A DNA stretch of 64,000 nucleotides. Source: Paramyrothecium sp. XJ0827 (taxonomy: Eukaryota > Ascomycota > Sordariomycetes > Hypocreales > Stachybotryaceae). The stretch spans positions 3,844,001 to 3,908,000 of the forward strand of contig JAJFPB010000005.1 of assembly GCA_020881915.1 (NCBI GenBank), in the 5' to 3' direction. Below are positions 62,250 through 64,000 of the stretch, piece by piece. A program made the translations under genes and the position numbers. Each line of letters begins with the position of its first letter. Position 1 is the first letter of the stretch. The notes beneath the pieces are model-generated. The model did no database searches. It saw only the letters and a list, made by a program, of their open reading frames with translations, and was not told the DNA's origin.

Positions 62250-62355
62250 ACCTCAGCTACCTGCAAGGTAAGGAGGTATACAGGTAAGGTAGGTAGTAGG
62301 TGCCTTAGGTAAGGTAACATACCTTAGGTTCATTTACCTTACCTCGGACGAAGGT
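62250..62355. repeat. cluster of GGTAAGGTA / TACCTTA words
   Basis: Within about 100 bases there are at least six copies of AAGGTA, GGTAGGTA or their complements TACCTTA/TACCT in both orientations. It is the densest of several such clusters in the window. Confidence 0.7.
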
Positions 62356-62763
62356 ACCATCTGTGTCACGTCATGTGCTTCCGATTTCGTCCTGCCCTCT
62401 TGCTACTTTGCTTTTGTAGATGGCACTTGCTTCTTATTGCCACACACCAATGTCGGGATGTTGTGTGCGACGGCAAGCTCAAGGCATTGATTTGGTCATG
62501 TGTCTGCGCCGACCAACCTCTCGCCGTCGACGTCGAGAAAATTTAACACGGATGCAATCACCTGTGTGCAGTCCCATAGTGTTAGTCTGTTGAGGACCTC
62601 GCCTATCCTGCAACAAGGGTACCTCAAGTCGTTGGAGTTCTTAACCGCGTTGCTACAGGAGCAGATCACTCGCTGTGTGCTACACCAGCAGGGACGTGGC
62701 TGGAACCTGGCGATCCTGACAGCCTCGACACCTGACAAGTCACACACTCCTCTCCGCTTCGGA

Positions 62764-63991
62764 ATGGCCACTATATTGGTTCTATGGCTTCTTTCGTCTC
62801 CGCTGACCGCAGCCCGCTGCGGCTGCCGGTATTGGGTGCGAGACCCGGCGAACACCAGTGCCACGTATCTCTTTACCAACATGCTGGAAAGCGACTTCGC
62901 AGGGGGCAACGACATCTCGGAGGATACCCGCTGGGTACGGCAACAATTCGATGTCACGGCAGAAGCAGGGCGGGGGAAGTACGGCAAAGTATTCGAGCTG
63001 GACAACGTGCGAATCCGCCCAAGCTTCTCACAAGATTCGCAGCCGGGTCACGATACAGCAGGCTTAGACTTGATCGTCAGAGGTACGGTCGACAACGAAA
63101 GCATACCTTCTGCGGAGATGGACACGGCGCGCCTTGACCTGCACTGGTGTTCTTACCGTGCGGGCATGAAGCTGTCGGATGTCAACGGCACGTGTGCTGC
63201 GTTTTTCTGGGTATGAACACTCCAGGCGACCGCATGGTTTGGCATATATAGCGTCTGACAACACGTTACCTCAGTACTTCAACGACACGCAAGAGATTGA
63301 CATTGAGTTTTTGTCTCGAGAATTTGACCGAGACAAGAAGATATACCCAGTGAACCTTGTGATACAATCCAGGGAGTCTATGGCCGCTGGCTACGATGCC
63401 CAGCTCACGGGAACATATGCCCGCGTTAACCTTACATTCGACCCGACGGCCGGATTCCACGAGTACCGCTTTGACTACGTCCCCGGCCGAGTCGCCTTCT
63501 ATGCCGACAGTGTTCAGTTGGCGGAAATGAAAGGCCGCGACGTTCCATCTACCGCGGGCCATCTCATCTTGCAGCACTGGAGCAATGGGAACCCTCTGTG
63601 GTCAGGTGGCCCGCCGGCGGAGGATGCAGTTCTCACAGTTAGCTACATAAAGGCGTACTTCAACTCATCTGACGCGGCAAGACCGTCAGACTGGGCCGGT
63701 GTCTGCAGCGAGGCGACGAATGACGAGGAAGGCATGTGCGTTGTGCCTGACGTAAGTGCGGCGAATGCAAGTGATGGGGGGCTGTTCTTTGACAAGCTTG
63801 GCGATGATAAGCGGGAGGGTTCAGGTGGGAAATCACACACCGAGGGAGCTACGGGCACTGGCGACGTTGAGGGCGAAGGGGAAGAAGAGGAAAGCAACGT
63901 AGCATCGACAACGTTGACGGAGATGGTGTCGTTACAGGTCTTGATGTGGTTGGTGGTCTTACTATCAGTCCTAGCCAATGACTGGCCGTAA
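62764..63991 (+). CDS. secreted glycoside hydrolase family 16 protein, probable GPI anchor
   Basis: Model: 62764..63210 and 63275..63991 with a 64 nt intron; 387 residues. The start at 62764 gives a signal peptide (MATILVLWLLSSPLTAARC). The GH16 catalytic motif is intact: TQEIDIEFLS, with Glu156 as nucleophile, Asp158 and Glu160 as acid/base. The beta-jelly-roll context is clear (CAAFFW before the intron, FHEYRFDYVPGRVAFYAD, HLILQHWSNGNPLWSGGPP). Several N-x-S/T sites occur (NDT, NLT, NSS, NAS). After residue 310 an acidic, Gly/Ser-rich linker leads to a C-terminal hydrophobic stretch (MVSLQVLMWLVVLLSVLA), which suggests GPI attachment to the cell surface. Fungal GH16 enzymes of this group act on beta-glucans or on chitin-glucan links; which one is not fixed by sequence. 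Confidence 0.9.
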
Positions 63992-64000
63992 TCTCCATGC

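Larger units (their letters stand above)
61161..62763. other. intergenic region between the C2H2 factor and the GH16 gene
   Basis: The 3' side begins with a (CT)n tract at about 61202-61226. TACCTTA/GGTAAGG words are dense at 62250-62350, about 400-500 bp upstream of the GH16 start. No gene recognised. A frame from 62500 runs in phase into the GH16 start, but the signal peptide at 62764 argues for that start. Confidence 0.5.

Overview
The window is nuclear DNA of a filamentous ascomycete, most likely a Sordariomycete. Its genes carry short introns (about 49-215 nt) with GT(A/G)NGT donors and CTNAC-type branch sites. The families are fungus-specific: a CLU1-type protein, a Dml1/Misato protein, a Zn(II)2Cys6 factor, and a C2H2 factor with a fungal-type regulatory domain. 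Intergenic DNA is rich in short TACCTTA/GGTACCT words. I could not fix genus or order. Most coding sequences below are spliced models that I built from splice signals and reading-frame continuity; exon coordinates are given in each entry.

Layout. 1-28.2 kb is a dense block of conserved housekeeping genes: a left-edge partial gene of unknown function (-), CLU1 (+), a FHA/forkhead factor (-), nuclear poly(A) polymerase (+), DML1/Misato (-), a peroxiredoxin-like protein (+), a divergent septin-type GTPase (-), a PHO85-type CDK (+), tafazzin (-), a NOSIP-like RING/U-box protein (+), an SLC25 carrier (-) and SAGA subunit SGF73 (-). Several pairs are divergent and share one promoter region: unknown/CLU1, forkhead/PAP, DML1/peroxiredoxin, septin-like/CDK, tafazzin/NOSIP.

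28.2-36.1 kb is a gene-poor island with no convincing intact gene. It holds relics: a strongly decayed NLR/STAND (NACHT) gene on the minus strand (34.1-35.6 kb), a second degenerate coding stretch near 31.8-32.2 kb, and an orphan open frame with two CxxC pairs near 33.8 kb. 36.1-42.1 kb has a Zn2Cys6 transcription factor and a secreted SGNH hydrolase, both minus strand. 42.1-45.7 kb has no clear gene and includes a very AT-rich islet. 45.7-46.7 kb encodes a disordered hydrophilic protein. 48.3-52.1 kb encodes a CDC25-type Ras exchange factor (SH3-WW-RasGEFN-RasGEF). After about 6.4 kb without a recognisable gene come a C2H2/fungal_trans factor (58.5-61.2 kb) and a secreted, probably GPI-anchored GH16 glucanase-like enzyme (62.8-64.0 kb).

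The genes do not form an obvious metabolic cluster. The left half is core cell biology (mRNA processing, chromatin, mitochondria, cell cycle and nutrient kinases). The right half is accessory and regulatory (transcription factors, Ras activation, secreted hydrolases). The most unusual part is the relic-bearing island between them.
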